Shown: positions 33,455 through 42,079 of the stretch, piece by piece
Layout: each line of letters starts with the position of its first letter
Position numbering within the stretch: the stretch's first letter is position 1
Assembly (NCBI GenBank): GCA_018819265.1
Contig: JAHJQI010000096.1
Span: 1 to 51,295, forward strand
DNA from: Alphaproteobacteria bacterium
GTDB taxonomy: Bacteria > Pseudomonadota > Alphaproteobacteria > Rhizobiales > Hyphomicrobiaceae
Length of the DNA stretch: 51,295 bases
Direction: 5' to 3'
Position numbers and translations under genes: made by a program
Notes under the pieces: generated by a model
The model's database searches: none
What the model was told of the DNA's origin: nothing
What the model saw: only the letters and a program-made list of their open reading frames with translations

Positions 33455-36400
33455 TTACGCGCTTCCGGTTGAAGTGCCGCGCGAGTTGCGGAAGGGAAGA
33501 ACGTCGGCGTCCTCACCGGAATTGCCGCTTTCGCGCAACGCCTGGGCGGCGCTCTGCCAGGTCTCAGGGGCGTCAACATCGCCAGCGAGCAGGATTTCAC
33601 GAGCGGCGACGAGTTGTTGCAGAACGGTCAAGTCCTCAGGGGCATGATCGTCCTGGTCGATGGCTTTGCGATCCATAGCCTCAATGAGCTGTTGGAAGAT
33701 GTCGAGCTTCGGCAGGAGGATTATCAGGCTGCACAACTGCATCAACTTTTCTTCGACCATGGCGGCGACAGCATTCTTTTCCTTATCGCCATTGAGGTTT
33801 CCGCGAAGTTGTGAATAGGCCTTGGCAATCCCATTCCTGGCGCCATCCTCGAACTCGCGCAACATCGACTTCAGATGGGCGTTGTCGAGACTTTGTTCCT
33901 CGAGAGCCTTGCGTACACCGCCCAGTGCCCGCTGCATTTCCCGGTAGGTCAAAAGGCCCCGGACGTCGGTGTAGTCGAGCCCGATCGGGGCGAGCATGCG
34001 TTCGGCATAGAGGACGGCGGTATCCTCGTCGATATCCTGATCGGCGACGTGGCCGGCGGCCGGCTTCATCGAGTGGTCGGAAAGAGCGGGCTGTTGCGCC
34101 GGTGCTGCGGCGACCTGCCTTGGCTGAGCCGAGAGCCTGCCGCCGTCGCGGGCGCCGGGTGCCGCACCGGTAAGCATCGGGCGCTGCTCGCGCCACATGC
34201 CGGTCGGCTGATTGGCGGCTGCGATATTCATGAGCGTCTTGTAGAGATCGCGGTGGACGTAGAAACGGTCAGCCTCGCCGGGACGGGTGTCGCGCTTCAC
34301 AAAGCTCAGCACGGAGGCGGCGTTGAGGGCACGCTTCACGATCGGCTTTTCGGCGTCTTCGATTTCCTTGAACAGGACCTCGGAGGTGAACTCGTTGTGT
34401 TCGTTGATCGGGTGCATGTTGTGCAGGACGACGGCGGCGTGATCGCCGACGTGGGGTTGCAGCGCGACCGTGATCAACCGGTTCAGTTCGGCAAGCCGGC
34501 GGTGCTCGTCGTTGGCCTTGTAGTGGCGGTGCGACAGAATCGAGAGGAACTCGAACAACTCCGGGCGGACGAGATAGCTGTCGGGGCGCTCCTGATCTTC
34601 GGTGGCCGCACCAATCGAACAGGCGGCGTTCAGGACGTTCAGGACGGCGTCGTAATCGGGGATCGAGGGGTCGCTCAGCGTGACGCGCTGGGTGAAGCCA
34701 TTGCGGGATTCGATCGGGCGCATGGCGGCGATGGCGGCGCGGGCGTTCTCGTAGGGATGGGGTTGCAGCGCGTTTTCGATGACCGCTTCGAGCTGCTGGG
34801 CGGAGCGGGCCTGACGACGCGGCACATCCTGCAGCGGCGAGCGCACGGCGTTGGCGCCGAACAGGCCGGACATGAACACGAGGGCGTCGATGGCAATGGC
34901 GATGGCGAGCGCCAGATAGGCGAGCCGGTTGCCGTCGCCGAATGCGTTCCAGGTGACGACGAAGCGGTGGGCCTTGTCGTCGCGGTTCAACTCGGCGAAG
35001 TTGATCTTGGTGCGTAGCGCATCGGTGTCCTTGCTGGGAAGCCCCGAGTCGGACAGGCATTTTCTGGCGAAGCCGAACAGCGCGTCAGTCGAACCGAGCT
35101 GTTCAAGGCGCTCGCCGCCGGCGCAATTGGCATTGAAGACGCTGGTGCCGTTGTTGAGGGCAAAGACGACGGACGCTGCTTCACTGGCGCTCTTGGGATC
35201 GCAATCGATCTCGCGCACGCTTTCTTTGGTGGACTGCGTCGCGGCCATGGCGCCGAGCAGGTTGGTGCACTGCAGCTGCAGGTCGGTCAGGCCGACTGCG
35301 GTTGGATCCTGGCGGAAGGCAACCTTGGCGCGCTCGAAGGACGGCAGGACTCTGGAGGGATCAACCTTGAGGCTGTCCTGCGCGGTGCCGGTCGAAGCTT
35401 CGAGATTGCTGATGCGCTGTTCGGCGGTCTGAGCTTCGCCCTGCAGCTGGGCCAGCTGGCCCTCGATCTGGGCGAGTTCGGCCTTGATCGTGGCGACGCG
35501 CTCGTCGATTGAATTCATGCGCTTCTGGGGTGCGCCGAGGCGCTCGTTGGCGACCTGCATTTCGGCGCGCATGCGTTCCTCGGCGGCCTTTTCGGTGCGC
35601 CACTGCTGGCCGCGGCCGACTTTGCCCGTGCCCTCGACGCCCTTTTCCTCGGCGAGTACCTTGGCGCGCTGTTCGTCGAGGCGGCGCTGAATTTCCAAAA
35701 CGACCTGGCGCTGCCGATCAACGGCGGCGGCGGCTTCGGGGCGTTCAGCCTGCAGGCGCGAGATTTCCTCATTGAGCTGAATCGACTTGATCTTCAGTCC
35801 CGACTGCTGGCTCTCGGCGGACGCGAGGCGCTCCTGGTGCGCTGAGCGCTGCGTATTGCGCTGTTCGATCTGCTGGTTGAAATGATCCTCGATCGCTGCC
35901 TGTGCGCCCTGGGCTTTGCCGGCGAGCTTGTCGAGCTGGCGTTCGTAGGCCAGCCAGCCCGGCGATGAAAACAGCGCTTCGGCTTCCTGCAGGCGGCGGG
36001 TGGCGATGGTCTGACCGATGTCGGAAACGATACCGGCGACCTGGTTCTGGGCACGCAACTCGGCGGCGCGGATGCGTTCGGACTGCGGGAAGATCGTCGA
36101 GAACAGCGAGTCGAACGAAAAGAAGACGGAGGTCGCCATGCAGGCGAGAAACATCACCCACAACACCGCGTTACGCAGGATGATCTTGGAACTCTGGACG
36201 TAGGGCGACAGGAGGTCGCCCTGGAGAATCGCGACGAGGGCCAGTGACGCCAGCGCGACCGCGCCGAACAATAGCTGGTCGTTCGTTAGAAGCGGCGTTG
36301 CGGCTTCCTGCGCACGCACGATCAGCACGATGGTTCCGCCGACGATGACGATGCCGAGCATCGCGCCGGCGACCCATTCGAACCCGTGACCGGCAAAACC

Positions 36401-36781
36401 CGCGCGCTCGCTGCGCACCGAACGATTGACGTTCATGCCGGAAGCGAAGCTTTCGCCGATGAGCCATGCGACGATCAGCATCACGCCCTGGATGCCGAAG
36501 GTGATCATCAAGGAGAGCAGCGGTTCGTTGGTGAAATTGCGCATACCGTCCCAGGTGGTCCAGCCTGAGGCGAGCGAAAGAATCAGACCGGTGGCGCCGA
36601 GGAGGGCAAGCTGCCAGTTGGAAAACGCAAGCTTTTCTACGACCTCGAAAAGGCGCTTCCAAAAGCCGCGCGACCACAGGAAGACGGCGTAAAGTATGAA
36701 GGCGAGGGCGAGGATCTGCCAGTTGGCTGCGATCCAATCGAATGCGGGCTTGAGTGAGTCGACCAGTGCCACAATGTCCAT
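33455..36781 (-). CDS. Large membrane and coiled-coil protein of unknown function
   Basis: A 1108-residue protein that I do not recognise. The N-terminal 250 residues hold about six hydrophobic helices (for example WQILALAFILYAVFLW, LLGATGLILSLASGW, GIVIVGGTIVLIV, AVLWVMFLACMATSVFF). Then comes a long coiled-coil region of about 230 residues (roughly 255-480, with repeated heptads and Gln/Ala/Glu runs). A folded segment with several Cys (CTNLLGAM, EIDCDPKSA, NANCAGGERL, ARKCLSDSG) follows, then another transmembrane pair near LAYLALAIAIAIDALVFMSG. The C-terminal 400 residues look cytoplasmic and helical. The topology suggests a periplasmic coiled coil between membrane anchors. The start at 36781 has a GGAGCGGAA site. 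No enzymatic motif is seen. Confidence 0.75.
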   Translation of the reverse strand: MDIVALVDSLKPAFDWIAANWQILALAFILYAVFLWSRGFWKRLFEVVEKLAFSNWQLALLGATGLILSLASGWTTWDGMRNFTNEPLLSLMITFGIQGVMLIVAWLIGESFASGMNVNRSVRSERAGFAGHGFEWVAGAMLGIVIVGGTIVLIVRAQEAATPLLTNDQLLFGAVALASLALVAILQGDLLSPYVQSSKIILRNAVLWVMFLACMATSVFFSFDSLFSTIFPQSERIRAAELRAQNQVAGIVSDIGQTIATRRLQEAEALFSSPGWLAYERQLDKLAGKAQGAQAAIEDHFNQQIEQRNTQRSAHQERLASAESQQSGLKIKSIQLNEEISRLQAERPEAAAAVDRQRQVVLEIQRRLDEQRAKVLAEEKGVEGTGKVGRGQQWRTEKAAEERMRAEMQVANERLGAPQKRMNSIDERVATIKAELAQIEGQLAQLQGEAQTAEQRISNLEASTGTAQDSLKVDPSRVLPSFERAKVAFRQDPTAVGLTDLQLQCTNLLGAMAATQSTKESVREIDCDPKSASEAASVVFALNNGTSVFNANCAGGERLEQLGSTDALFGFARKCLSDSGLPSKDTDALRTKINFAELNRDDKAHRFVVTWNAFGDGNRLAYLALAIAIAIDALVFMSGLFGANAVRSPLQDVPRRQARSAQQLEAVIENALQPHPYENARAAIAAMRPIESRNGFTQRVTLSDPSIPDYDAVLNVLNAACSIGAATEDQERPDSYLVRPELFEFLSILSHRHYKANDEHRRLAELNRLITVALQPHVGDHAAVVLHNMHPINEHNEFTSEVLFKEIEDAEKPIVKRALNAASVLSFVKRDTRPGEADRFYVHRDLYKTLMNIAAANQPTGMWREQRPMLTGAAPGARDGGRLSAQPRQVAAAPAQQPALSDHSMKPAAGHVADQDIDEDTAVLYAERMLAPIGLDYTDVRGLLTYREMQRALGGVRKALEEQSLDNAHLKSMLREFEDGARNGIAKAYSQLRGNLNGDKEKNAVAAMVEEKLMQLCSLIILLPKLDIFQQLIEAMDRKAIDQDDHAPEDLTVLQQLVAAREILLAGDVDAPETWQSAAQALRESGNSGEDADVLPFRNSRGTSTGSA

Positions 36782-37129
36782 TCGTTCCGCTCCAACCCCT
36801 GAAAGGCCCATTCGCTCCGGCACGACTTTCATTATCGCGCGCTCGGCAGGCTGTCGTACCGTTTGATATGCTGCCCCCGTTATCTCAGCGGGGCCTTGAA
36901 CCGCTCAAATCCGGTGCGAAAATCGAATCGATGACGTGTGCCGACGATGCATCATGCACGCTGATCCTGACGACATGGAGACGGCGCATCAGCCCCCTAT
37001 TGGAAAAAGGATAAGCTACTTACCGCCAGTCTATTCAACGCCATGAGCCTAAGTTTGCCCAAGCCGATGGGGTTGGTGTCCCCTGCAACCTGGATGTTTT
37101 CAACTTAAATTTCGGCAATTACGGCAGAA
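36782..37129. other. Intergenic region, no gene seen
   Basis: A 348-bp gap between the 1108-residue protein's start and the end of the thiolase-like gene. No coding frame with a ribosome-binding site and no strong hairpin are seen. It must hold the promoter of the large membrane protein. Confidence 0.5.
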
Positions 37130-38296
37130 TCAGACGGATTCGAACAGCGCGGCGACGCCGATACCGCCAATGGCGCCCAGCGTCGCTACGCCGTACCGAA
37201 GCTTGCCGTCACCGCGCTGGCGGACCATGCGGGAAAACAGGCGGACGACCAGCACCGCGCCTGCGGCGGCCAGCGGATGGCCGCGGACAACGGCACCGCC
37301 GTCAGGGTTGATCAGATCGTCCTCAAGGCCGAGCGACGTCGAGAAGGCGATGGCCTGGGCGGCCGAGGTTTCGCTCAGTTCGACAAGGCCGATATCCTTG
37401 GGATTGAAACCATCGAGCCGGTCGTAGAGCTTCTGCATGGCCTCCATCGGCGCGCCGGCTTCGTTATCGGCCGCGACGCCGCGGGTAACGCTGGCGACGA
37501 GGCGGATTGCCGGCGGGCGGCCGAGTTCCTCCCAGACCTTTTCCGAGACGACAACCATCATCGCGGCGCCGTCGTGCATGGCACTGGTGTTGGCCGGTGT
37601 CAGGCGGCCTTCCGGGGGAAGCCAGGGCGGCTCCGACGAAAAGTCCTCGGGGGAGGCGCCTGCGGCCGCGCTCTGGTCCTTGGCTTCCTCGGGCGTGGTG
37701 CGCAGCGGCACGATCTCGCCGACAAACTTGCGGTTCTCGCGGCCGGCTTCAGCCTTGAGGTGGGATTTCAGCGCCCAGGCATCCTGCTGCTCGCGGGCGA
37801 TGTTGAGACGCTGGGAAAGCTGTTCGGAGGCCTCGAAAAGATGTGGCTCCTCGGTCTCGTCCATCAAGGACGGCTCGACGCCGATAAAGCGAGGCAGGTG
37901 ATAAAGGCTTTTCGGCTTGGCGATGCGCCAAGGGGCGGTCGACAGCGATTCGGCACCGCCGGCGACGATGACATCGGCCTCGCCGTCGGAGACGATGCGG
38001 CAAGCGGTGAGAACGGCATCGAGTCCGGAGGCGCATTGGCGGTCGATGGTGCAGGCCGCGGCGGTTTCGCTCAGCCCGGCGGAGAGGGCGACGAGGCGGG
38101 CCGGATTGCCTCCCTGCGTGGCGTTGCCGAGGATCAACTCATCGACCCGGTCAGGCGAGAGGCCGCAATCGTCAAGGGCGGCCTCGATGACGGGGGCGGT
38201 CAGGGCGTCGATGCGGCGGTTTCGGTGCAATCCTCCGATCCGACCCAGTGCCGTGCGTCTTGCGGCGACGATATATGAGGAGGATGTGCGTTGCAT
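37130..38296 (-). CDS. Thiolase-like protein lacking part of the active site
   Basis: A 388-residue member of the thiolase superfamily. The nucleophile Cys is present near residue 88 (TIDRQCASGLDAVLTACRIV), as is the His loop GGAVVRGHPLAAAG. However, the NEAFA motif is replaced by LSETSAAQAIAF, and the C-terminal Cys loop, normally CIGGGMG, reads TLGAIGGIGVA with no Cys. This is unlike phbA at 9748, which is intact. It may be a thiolase that works only in the degradative direction, a related condensing enzyme, or a non-catalytic paralogue. It is single, divergent from the Fur-family gene. The start at 38296 is chosen from homology of the N-terminus (SSYIVAARRTALGRIGG). Confidence 0.85.
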   Translation of the reverse strand: MQRTSSSYIVAARRTALGRIGGLHRNRRIDALTAPVIEAALDDCGLSPDRVDELILGNATQGGNPARLVALSAGLSETAAACTIDRQCASGLDAVLTACRIVSDGEADVIVAGGAESLSTAPWRIAKPKSLYHLPRFIGVEPSLMDETEEPHLFEASEQLSQRLNIAREQQDAWALKSHLKAEAGRENRKFVGEIVPLRTTPEEAKDQSAAAGASPEDFSSEPPWLPPEGRLTPANTSAMHDGAAMMVVVSEKVWEELGRPPAIRLVASVTRGVAADNEAGAPMEAMQKLYDRLDGFNPKDIGLVELSETSAAQAIAFSTSLGLEDDLINPDGGAVVRGHPLAAAGAVLVVRLFSRMVRQRGDGKLRYGVATLGAIGGIGVAALFESV

Positions 38297-38530
38297 GGTG
38301 GCTCGCCGGCCGCCTTTCGGACAGTGTGGATTGGATTGCTGGCGAAGCGTCAAACAGTGCCGTGCGCACCGTACGCCCTCGCAGAGTTAATGATTTCCAT
38401 CGTTAAAACGTTGCAAAAGTAAGGCGGTCGGGCGCGCAATATCGCCCCTTGTGAATATTGGCGAATTCAATAATCTATCGAAAAAACTCCAAAGAACGCC
38501 TATATCAGGTGGTGGTGGTTGAGGAGAGGT

Positions 38531-39061
38531 ATGGCCAAGACAATGACAAAAACGGCCAAGTCCAAGGGCGAAATGTCGAAGGTTGAAGGTGGTGGCGACT
38601 CTGGAGCGATCCTGGTCGATATCGTCGAGCGCGCGCGAACCGCCTTCGAAGAACGCAATCTTCGCTTCACACAGCTTCGTGAACAGGTGTTCTCCGAAAT
38701 CGCTTCGACGCGCGGCTCGATTGGCGCCTACGAGATCCTGGACCGGCTGTCCGAGAAGGGTACGCGACTGGCGCCGATCTCGGTCTACCGATCGATCGAT
38801 GCGCTGATCGAAGCCGGCGTCATTCACCGGCTCGAGAGCAAGAACTCCTATTTCGCCTGCCGGCGCCACGAACACGGGCGCAAGGGCCGGCCGATTTTCA
38901 TGTCGTGCGAACAGTGCGGCGGCGTTGTGGAGGTGCCTGCGCAGTCGATCTTCGATCAGGTCGCGGAACTCGCCAGGTCGGTGGATTTCACACCGAAGGT
39001 GAAATTCATGGAAGTGTCCGGCACCTGTGCCCAGTGTCGCGATAAGGCCAAGGGTGAGTAA
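38531..39061 (+). CDS. Fur family metalloregulator (Zur-like)
   Basis: A 176-residue ferric/zinc uptake regulator. The winged helix lies around residues 40-100 (RFTQLREQVFSEIASTRGSI, APISVYRSIDALIEAGVIHR). The dimerisation domain has SYFACRRHEHGRKGRPIFMS followed by CEQCG and, near the end, CAQCR. These two CxxC pairs form the structural zinc site. The fold and the long N-terminus fit Zur-like proteins of alphaproteobacteria, but zinc rather than iron or manganese as effector is an inference. The ATG at 38531 follows GAGGAGAGG. The gene overlaps the next (SDR) start by 8 bp. Confidence 0.88.
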   Translation: MAKTMTKTAKSKGEMSKVEGGGDSGAILVDIVERARTAFEERNLRFTQLREQVFSEIASTRGSIGAYEILDRLSEKGTRLAPISVYRSIDALIEAGVIHRLESKNSYFACRRHEHGRKGRPIFMSCEQCGGVVEVPAQSIFDQVAELARSVDFTPKVKFMEVSGTCAQCRDKAKGE

Positions 39062-39887
39062 ATCCAAAGGCACGATCCTCGTTACGGGATGCTCGTCGGG
39101 AATCGGTTACGCGGCGGCGCGCGATCTTGGCAAACGGGGTTGGCGGGTGATCGCGGCGGCCAGGCGTGAGGAAGACTGCGCCCGGCTCGTATCCGAACTC
39201 GGCGTCTCTTCCGTGTCCCTCGATCTCAGCGATGCGGCATCGGTAACGGCGTGTGCCGCCCGCGCGCTCGAAATTTCCGGCGGGCGGATCGATGCGCTGT
39301 TCAACAACGCAGCGTATGGCCAGCTCGGTGCCGTCGAAGATCTGCCAGGGGCGATGTTGCGCCGGCAGTTCGAAGTCAACGTCATCGGCGGGCATGAATT
39401 GACGCGCCTGCTGGTGCCGCAAATGCGCGCTCGCGGATCGGGGCGGATCGTGCAGTGCTCATCGGTCCTCGGACTGGTCGTTGGGCCATATCGGGGTGCC
39501 TACTGCGCGTCGAAGTTCGCGCTCGAAGCTCTGAGCGACACCATGCGCCTCGAGTTTGCCGGTTCGGGCATTTCGATTTCCCTGATCGAGCCCGGGCCGA
39601 TCGCGACGAATTTCGTGAAAAGCGCGTTGGCGAACCTGAAAGCGACGATCGACATGGAAAATTCCGTGCATCGGGAGAGCTATCGGGAACGCATCGCGAA
39701 GTTGGAAGGCGGCGGCAACCAGACCTTCAAGCTCGAACCCGAGGCTGTTGTCGAAAAGCTCATACACGCGCTCGAAAGCCCACGGCCCAAACCACGCTAC
39801 TTCGTAACGACGCCGACCTATGCCGCCGACGTCATGCGCCGTCTTCTGCCGACGCAGCTCTTGGACCGGATTCTATCTGGGCAGTGA
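39054..39887 (+). CDS. Short-chain dehydrogenase/reductase
   Basis: A 277-residue classical SDR. The cofactor motif TGCSSGIGYAAARDLGKRGW is near residue 11, NNAAYGQLGAVEDLPG near 87, and the active site Ser with Tyr/Lys in CSSVLGLVVGPYRGAYCASK. The PG motif (LIEPGPIATNFVKSALA) follows. The substrate is unknown; similar genes are annotated as oxidoreductases of unclear role. It starts at a GTG inside the Fur gene, 8 bp before that gene's stop end, with AAGG upstream, so the two are translationally coupled. It could be a metal-responsive gene if the regulator controls its own operon. Confidence 0.88.
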   Translation: MSKSKGTILVTGCSSGIGYAAARDLGKRGWRVIAAARREEDCARLVSELGVSSVSLDLSDAASVTACAARALEISGGRIDALFNNAAYGQLGAVEDLPGAMLRRQFEVNVIGGHELTRLLVPQMRARGSGRIVQCSSVLGLVVGPYRGAYCASKFALEALSDTMRLEFAGSGISISLIEPGPIATNFVKSALANLKATIDMENSVHRESYRERIAKLEGGGNQTFKLEPEAVVEKLIHALESPRPKPRYFVTTPTYAADVMRRLLPTQLLDRILSGQ

Positions 39888-40220
39888 AGTCGGGCCGGCG
39901 CGCTTGTTGTCGCCAACACTCGGCAAGCCGGTGTTGGTTGTCGCCAACACTCGGCAATCCGGTGTTGGTTGTCGCCAACACTCGGCAGGCCGGTGTTGGT
40001 TGTCGCCAACACTCGGCAGGCCGGTGTTGGGCTGGATGCCCGACGCGCCATGCGGTCGCGACATCCTCGTTCCCCGATCCGACACCCCGGTGTAGACGGG
40101 GCCCAAGCGGGCCCGCCCCAACGTCATCGCCGCGAAGGCGGGGATCCGGCCAAGGTTCAAGGAACTGCAGGCGACTGCCATGCTTCGCCGCGATGCCCGG
40201 CTGTTTCGTGCGGCAGGTTA
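39888..40220. repeat. Repeat-filled intergenic region: four-copy hairpin array, then a dispersed repeat
   Basis: Four hairpin units start at 39913, 39944, 39975 and 40006 (period 31), the last ending at 40030. Each pairs CCAACACTCGGC with GCCGGTGTTGG around AA, joined by TTGTCG; units 2-4 vary in the loop (CAATCC, CAGGCC). The array ends in GGGCTGGATGCC, which is also found after the hairpin at 46373. Further on, GGGCCCAAGCGGGCCC (around 40100) and the common Rhizobiales-type repeat CATCGCCGCGAAGGCGGGGA (starting near 40124) follow. Confidence 0.88.
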
Positions 40221-40703
40221 TCAAGCCCGATGATAGGGGTGGCCGGCGAGAATGGTGACGGCGCGGTAAAGCTGTTCGGCAAGAACGATGCGGGCGAGGC
40301 CGTGCGGCAGCGTGAAATGCGACAGGGCGAGCGTGTCGTCAGCGGTCGCTCTCGCTTCGGTACCGTGGCCGTCGGCGCCGCCGATCAGAAATGCGATTTC
40401 GCGGGTGCCGCCGTCGCGAAGCCGCCCGATCAATTCGGCGAAGCGTTCACTTGAGTGTGTGCGGCCGCGCTCGTCGAGCAGGATGCGGTGGTCGGCGGAT
40501 GACGAGGCTGCCAAGAGCCGCTGCGATTCGTCCCGACACCTTATCGCAACAGTCGGCCCGCGGGCCTCGGGGAGTTCGACGATCTGCAGCGGACCCAGAC
40601 CGCAACTGCGCCCGAGGCCGCCCAGCAGGTCGACGTAACGCTCCAATTGCGCGCGATCCGGACCCTCCTTGAGACGCCCGAGCGCGGCAATCGTAAAGCG
40701 CAT
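40221..40703 (-). CDS. rlmH: 23S rRNA (pseudouridine1915-N3)-methyltransferase
   Basis: A 160-residue SPOUT-class methyltransferase that methylates pseudouridine 1915 of 23S rRNA. Its signature is LDERGRTHSSERFAELIGRL, then FLIGGADGHG (knot and SAM site) and LALSHFTLPHGLARIVLAEQ followed by LYRAVTILAGHPYHRA, the C-terminal end invariant in the family. It lies 21 bp downstream of rsfS, the usual order in alphaproteobacteria. Confidence 0.96.
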   Translation of the reverse strand: MRFTIAALGRLKEGPDRAQLERYVDLLGGLGRSCGLGPLQIVELPEARGPTVAIRCRDESQRLLAASSSADHRILLDERGRTHSSERFAELIGRLRDGGTREIAFLIGGADGHGTEARATADDTLALSHFTLPHGLARIVLAEQLYRAVTILAGHPYHRA

Positions 40704-40724
40704 GAGCTTCCAACCCTAACCGGT

Positions 40725-41135
40725 TCAGTGCGATGTCGGCTCAGGCGGGCGCTCGCCGGACCACATTTTCTCGAGGTTGTAGAAATCACGGACCTCGGGG
40801 CGGAACAGATGAACGATGATGTCGCCAGTGTCGATCAGCACCCAGTCGCAGGCTTCCGTTCCCTCGGCGCGAACGCGACCGTGGCCTGTTTCCCGGAGTT
40901 TTTCCTTGATCTTGTCGGCGATGGCGCCGACGTGCCGGTCCGAGCGGCCAGATGCGACGATCATGAAGTCGCCGATCGACGTCTTGCCTTTCAGATCGAT
41001 CGTGACGATCTCTTCCGCCTTGGCCTCATCCAGCCAATGAACGATCTGCTTTACGAGCAAGGCCGAAGAATTGCTGTCGCGCAACGCCTCGGATGGAGAC
41101 TTGCCGGTCATGGCAGCCTCAAGCGCAGTTGGCAT
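40725..41135 (-). CDS. rsfS: Ribosome silencing factor RsfS
   Basis: A 136-residue protein (DUF143) that binds ribosomal protein L14 and blocks subunit joining. It shows the family features KAEEIVTIDLKGKTSIGDFM followed by IVASGRSDRHVGAIADKI, GHGRVRAEGTEACDWVLIDT, GDIIVHLFRPEVRDFYNLEK and MWSGE. The start at 41135 or 41111 (MTGKSPSEA) is possible; the latter lacks only eight residues. It lies between nadD and rlmH in the same transcription direction. Confidence 0.95.
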   Translation of the reverse strand: MPTALEAAMTGKSPSEALRDSNSSALLVKQIVHWLDEAKAEEIVTIDLKGKTSIGDFMIVASGRSDRHVGAIADKIKEKLRETGHGRVRAEGTEACDWVLIDTGDIIVHLFRPEVRDFYNLEKMWSGERPPEPTSH

Positions 41136-41371
41136 GTTTTCGTGGTCGTCCTTTCCTCATTGAATCCTGTGTGAGCGTCTTCCAAATAGGATCGCCTCGT
41201 GATCCCGGGAAACTCGGTACAGCGCACCGGTCCGGGGCTTTGCGAGCGTTGGATATAGGCACTTGCGCAAACGATTGGAAGTCTAAGCCGACGACTCGAA
41301 GCCATCAAGGGATTATGGGAGTTTTGTTGCAGGTGCTTAACCAAAACGCCTTGTCCGACGTGGTGAATGTG

Positions 41372-42079
41372 TCACAGGTCGGATTGCCCCGGTGCATCAC
41401 CGCGCAGCGCCGTTGACGACTGGTTCGACAGCCGTGTCGTCAGGAAAACCCAGGCGGGCGGGACAAGGCCCGGCAATCGTGCAGCCCGGGCTTCGGGAAT
41501 GCGCCGGGCAGCAAATGCGCGGGCTGCCGGTGATGCAAGTGCCGGGAAGCGCCAACCAGGCCGGTCGATCACCGCCATGGGAACGCTCGCGGCGATCCCG
41601 CGCCAGTTCTGCCAGCGGTGGAATGTTGCAAGATTGTCGGCGCCCATGACCCAGACAAACTGCGTGCGGGGGTGGCTCGCCTTCAGGAAACCGATGGTGG
41701 CGGCGGTATAGGGTGTGCCGAGTTCGGACTCGAAGGCCGTGACGATCATCCTCGGGTCGGTGGCCAGCGCTTCGACGGCTTCTATGCGTTTCGTGAAGTC
41801 CGGCAGCCCGTGCCTTGTCTTCAGCGGGTTTCCCGGAGTTACGACCCACCACAGCTTGTCGAGACGCAGCCGGCGCAGAGCCGAGCGGGCGACGACCAGG
41901 TGGCCTTCGTGGGGCGGATTGAAGGAGCCGCCCATGATGCCGATGCGCGCGCCGGGCCAAGCATGCGGTGTGTGTACGGAAAAGGTCGAACGGTAGCGAG
42001 GGGGCGCGCTCAATTCGGCTGCTCCGCGCCGCGATCGGCGCTCATTTCGCGCGTACCTGCCCGCTGCCGCGAACGACAT
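41372..42079 (-). CDS. nadD: Nicotinate-nucleotide adenylyltransferase
   Basis: A 235-residue enzyme that adenylylates nicotinate mononucleotide in NAD synthesis. The nucleotidyl-transfer motif is [19 protein letters not shown] (near residue 47), and the second signature is NQSSTALR near the C-terminus. The first 35 residues are basic and not conserved. They overlap proA by 38 bp, so a start further inside is possible, but no good ribosome-binding site marks one. Between the end of nadD and rsfS are 236 bp with no gene seen. Confidence 0.93.
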   Translation of the reverse strand: MSFAAAGRYARNERRSRRGAAELSAPPRYRSTFSVHTPHAWPGARIGIMGGSFNPPHEGHLVVARSALRRLRLDKLWWVVTPGNPLKTRHGLPDFTKRIEAVEALATDPRMIVTAFESELGTPYTAATIGFLKASHPRTQFVWVMGADNLATFHRWQNWRGIAASVPMAVIDRPGWRFPALASPAARAFAARRIPEARAARLPGLVPPAWVFLTTRLSNQSSTALRGDAPGQSDL

